This document shows, piece by piece, positions 62,286-64,000 of a stretch of 64,000 bases of DNA. Within the stretch, counting starts at the first letter, position 1; every line of letters begins with the position of its first letter. The translations under genes and the position numbers were made by a program. Source of the stretch: Muribaculaceae bacterium. Lineage in GTDB: Bacteria > Bacteroidota > Bacteroidia > Bacteroidales > Muribaculaceae. The DNA lies in NCBI GenBank assembly GCA_023667015.1, contig JAMPAX010000005.1:1-64000 (forward strand), given 5' to 3'. The notes beneath the pieces are model-generated. The model saw nothing but the letters and a program-made list of their open reading frames with translations, had not been told where the DNA came from and did not search any database.

Positions 62286-62963
62286 ATGATGAATGCTTTT
62301 TTATACTTCCTGTTTTTTTCTGCTATGGTCTTTATCCTTGCACTGATTGCTCGTGCTGACGTCGCTACCCGCAGCCGCAAGTTGCGTCCTGCACCCGCTC
62401 AACAGGCTGCCGCTATTATGTCGGATGAGGAGTCTGCTACCCGCGCTCTGATCGGTGATGACCTTTATAGTAGAATGTCGCAAAATGTCGATGAGGTGAT
62501 TGCCCGTCATGCTGACGACCGCTGCCGATCCTTTCCTCTTTCCTCTGGCCCGGATTCGTCTCGAGGTTGGAAGCAACTCCATAAGTTACTACCCGGCGAT
62601 CCCCTTTGGCTTAAAAAGGAGATGGACGATGGAATTGAATGTATCAATGTATATTCCGAGGGTTTCCTGATTGGTCGCCTCGCTCTGACTGCCTCTGACT
62701 TCGTTGGTGAGATTCTCGACTCTCGATGCCTTACCGGTGTATATGTTGCTGAACAAAACTGCTATGGTAATTCAGATATCGTGGCTCTTAGAGTGATTAT
62801 CTTCTATCGTCAGAATGTCTCTGTTCCCGACTCGCGAATGCCTCTTCTTAAGGGTCTTCTTTCTCTCCCCGGTCTTTCCATAAAGCCGGACTCGGCAAGG
62901 GCTTCTATGATTAAGGTCAGTAATACTTCCGACTTCGGCTCTTATACTATCTTCCAAAACTGA
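62286..62963 (+). CDS. Membrane-anchored protein of unknown function, HIRAN-like core
   Basis: 225 residues, not recognised. One N-terminal membrane helix (about 4-22), then a charged region and a C-terminal half (about 95-225) in which LLPGDPLWLKKEMDDGIECINVYSEGFLIGRLALTASDFVGEILDSRCLTGVYVAEQNCYG recalls the HIRAN fold (an opening LxxGDxLxL, then a GxxIGxL turn), found in DNA-repair-associated proteins. The resemblance is weak. It follows umuC by 68 bp on the same strand and may share its promoter. Confidence 0.6.
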   Translation: MMNAFLYFLFFSAMVFILALIARADVATRSRKLRPAPAQQAAAIMSDEESATRALIGDDLYSRMSQNVDEVIARHADDRCRSFPLSSGPDSSRGWKQLHKLLPGDPLWLKKEMDDGIECINVYSEGFLIGRLALTASDFVGEILDSRCLTGVYVAEQNCYGNSDIVALRVIIFYRQNVSVPDSRMPLLKGLLSLPGLSIKPDSARASMIKVSNTSDFGSYTIFQN

Positions 62964-62980
62964 TATCCCCCTCCTAAGGG

Positions 62981-63032
62981 GTCCCTCTCATAAAAAATTT
63001 GCCCCTATGGGTGAAATTTTTATGAGAGGGAC
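62981..63032 (+). terminator. Terminator of the unknown membrane-anchored gene
   Basis: 19-bp arms with one bulged base (62981-63000 and 63014-63032), with GCCCC/GGG pairing inside; T-run on the descending arm. Confidence 0.7.
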
Positions 63033-63112
63033 TCTAAATCCGTCATCTGTTTGTCGCTTTCCGAATATTTTTCCAAAAATAGGTATTATAGTCCATGTTT
63101 TTATCTTGATTT

Positions 63113-63142
63113 TTTTTGCGCTTTTATTTATTTTTGCGCTTT
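63113..63142 (+). promoter_or_regulatory. Direct repeat and -7 box upstream of the AraC-type gene
   Basis: TTTTTGCGCTTT occurs twice, 18 bp apart (63113 and 63131), the second overlapping a -7-type TATTTTTG (63129-63136). The arrangement could be an operator for autoregulation, which is common for AraC proteins; no proof. Confidence 0.35.
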
Positions 63143-63157
63143 CAAATTATCAAGATT

Positions 63158-64000
63158 ATGCCGCTCAATCATAAGCTTCATTACGACATAAACTTTCCGG
63201 AAAATGTAAACGATATTATTGAGCAGGATTTCTGGTTGTTTGATCATGTCTCGGCAGATCAGATAAGATTGATCTCAGAGCCGCTTAAGATGTCTTCTAC
63301 TACGTCTATCTTTGTCAGAAAGGGATCTTTCTCCGCTGAAATTAATCTTATTAAGTATACTTTCCAGGCTCCCTGCATAGTCAATATCGCTTCCGGACAT
63401 ATTCTACAGTACCCCGACGTCAGCGATGACTTCGACGCTTCTTTTATGGTCCTTTCCAAGAGAATTACTGATGAATTGCTGATGGTGCTCAGTGATTCAT
63501 GGCTCTATTCTGCTGTGCGTTCTTTCCCGGTGGTCCCCGTCCCTGTGGAAGATGTGGCCGATCTCAATTTCCTGTACCAGATTCTTGGGAGAATTATGCT
63601 TGATAAGGACAATGAGTATCAGCTAAGGGCTGTCGTCTTTGCTCTCGCTTCTTTTCTTTTCTCTACGGGCTCTAAATTTTTTGCCTCTATGCGTAAGAAT
63701 ATCCCAGATGGTGGTGGACGCCTCTTTGAGCGTTTCATCAACCTCGTGCGCGAAAATTATAAGCGTGAGCGTATGCTCGATTTCTACGCCCGGAAACTTC
63801 AGGTCACCCCCAAGCATCTCTCCCGCACTGTCAAGGAACAGACCGGATATTCTGCTGCTGCTTGGATTAATCGTTTTGTTATCTTGGAGGCTAAGGTGCT
63901 TCTGAAGTCCTCTAATCTGCACGTCCAGCAGATTGCCGATGAACTCAATTTCGCATCGCAGTCTTTCTTCGGTAAGTATTTTAAACGCCAGACGGGTCTC
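63158..64000 (+). CDS. AraC-family transcriptional regulator, 3' end cut by window edge
   Basis: 281 codons from ATG 63158 to the edge without a stop. The first ~185 residues are a ligand-type N-terminal domain without clear relatives; the DNA-binding part begins near residue 195 and reads FYARKLQVTPKHLSRTVKEQTGYSAAAWINRFVILEAKVLLKSSNLHVQQIADELNFASQSFFGKYFKRQTGL, i.e. both helix-turn-helix units of an AraC/XylS domain, so only a few residues are missing. Regulatory target unknown. Follows the umuC unit after a terminator. Confidence 0.85.
   Translation, partial: MPLNHKLHYDINFPENVNDIIEQDFWLFDHVSADQIRLISEPLKMSSTTSIFVRKGSFSAEINLIKYTFQAPCIVNIASGHILQYPDVSDDFDASFMVLSKRITDELLMVLSDSWLYSAVRSFPVVPVPVEDVADLNFLYQILGRIMLDKDNEYQLRAVVFALASFLFSTGSKFFASMRKNIPDGGGRLFERFINLVRENYKRERMLDFYARKLQVTPKHLSRTVKEQTGYSAAAWINRFVILEAKVLLKSSNLHVQQIADELNFASQSFFGKYFKRQTGL

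Overview
This window is a chromosomal segment of a Bacteroidota bacterium, order Bacteroidales, most likely a gut Muribaculaceae-type genome (the family is an inference; the order is well supported). Evidence: Bacteroidetes-type promoters (-33 TTTG, about 19 bp, -7 TAnnTTTG) in front of many genes, weak or absent Shine-Dalgarno sequences, a Rho factor with a very long basic disordered insert, and families largely restricted to this phylum (DUF4301, DUF3943, DUF5063, OstA-like LPS protein, WG-repeat protein, T9SS-type C-terminal domain). Nearly everything is housekeeping DNA; I see no prophage, transposase, integron or CRISPR array.

Layout. 1-4.9 kb (minus): a RelA/SpoT homologue with a degraded hydrolase domain, a DUF4301 protein and guanine deaminase. 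5.2-7.7 kb (plus): an AT-rich two-gene island of exported proteins, one resembling the propeptide of C25 (gingipain-type) peptidases but ending where the catalytic domain would begin, the other with a T9SS-like sorting domain. 8-11.8 kb (plus): ybaK, aroC, a TIGR01212 radical SAM protein and a TlpA-like thioredoxin. 11.9-19.7 kb (minus): an exported alpha/beta hydrolase, tRNA-His, a WG-repeat protein, rho and tilS. 20-24.7 kb: reverse rubrerythrin facing ettA, def and an AspT-type transporter. 24.9-29.3 kb: ddh, ruvX and rpmE facing PBP1A, so meso-DAP metabolism lies near a cell-wall polymerase. 29.9-31.3 kb (plus): a hemerythrin-domain protein with an atypical response regulator. 31.3-37.7 kb (minus): flavin reductase, DUF3943 protein, phosphohexomutase, nadD, gmk, yicC. 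37.9-45.7 kb (plus): DUF5063 protein, M18 aminopeptidase, tig, clpP-clpX and recQ. 45.8-54.3 kb (plus): an outer-membrane biogenesis cluster of two SurA/PpiC-type chaperones, a chaperone-like lipoprotein and an OstA-like protein, with mutL at its end. 54.4-60.9 kb (minus): umuD, a nitroreductase, nrdJ and malQ in tight array, divergent from umuC (plus), followed by an unknown membrane-anchored protein and an AraC-type regulator cut by the right edge.

The more unusual content is between the genes. A family of about 161-bp, near-perfectly palindromic, MITE-like elements occurs three times (7857-8017, 29318-29478, inverted at 47776-47937). Many intrinsic terminators start inside the stop codon or last sense codons of the preceding gene, with perfect stems of up to 34 bp. 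Short tandem repeats lie just upstream of several start codons (def, AspT-type transporter, surA, OstA-like gene). All functional calls come from reading motifs and overall family resemblance by eye; no database search was run.
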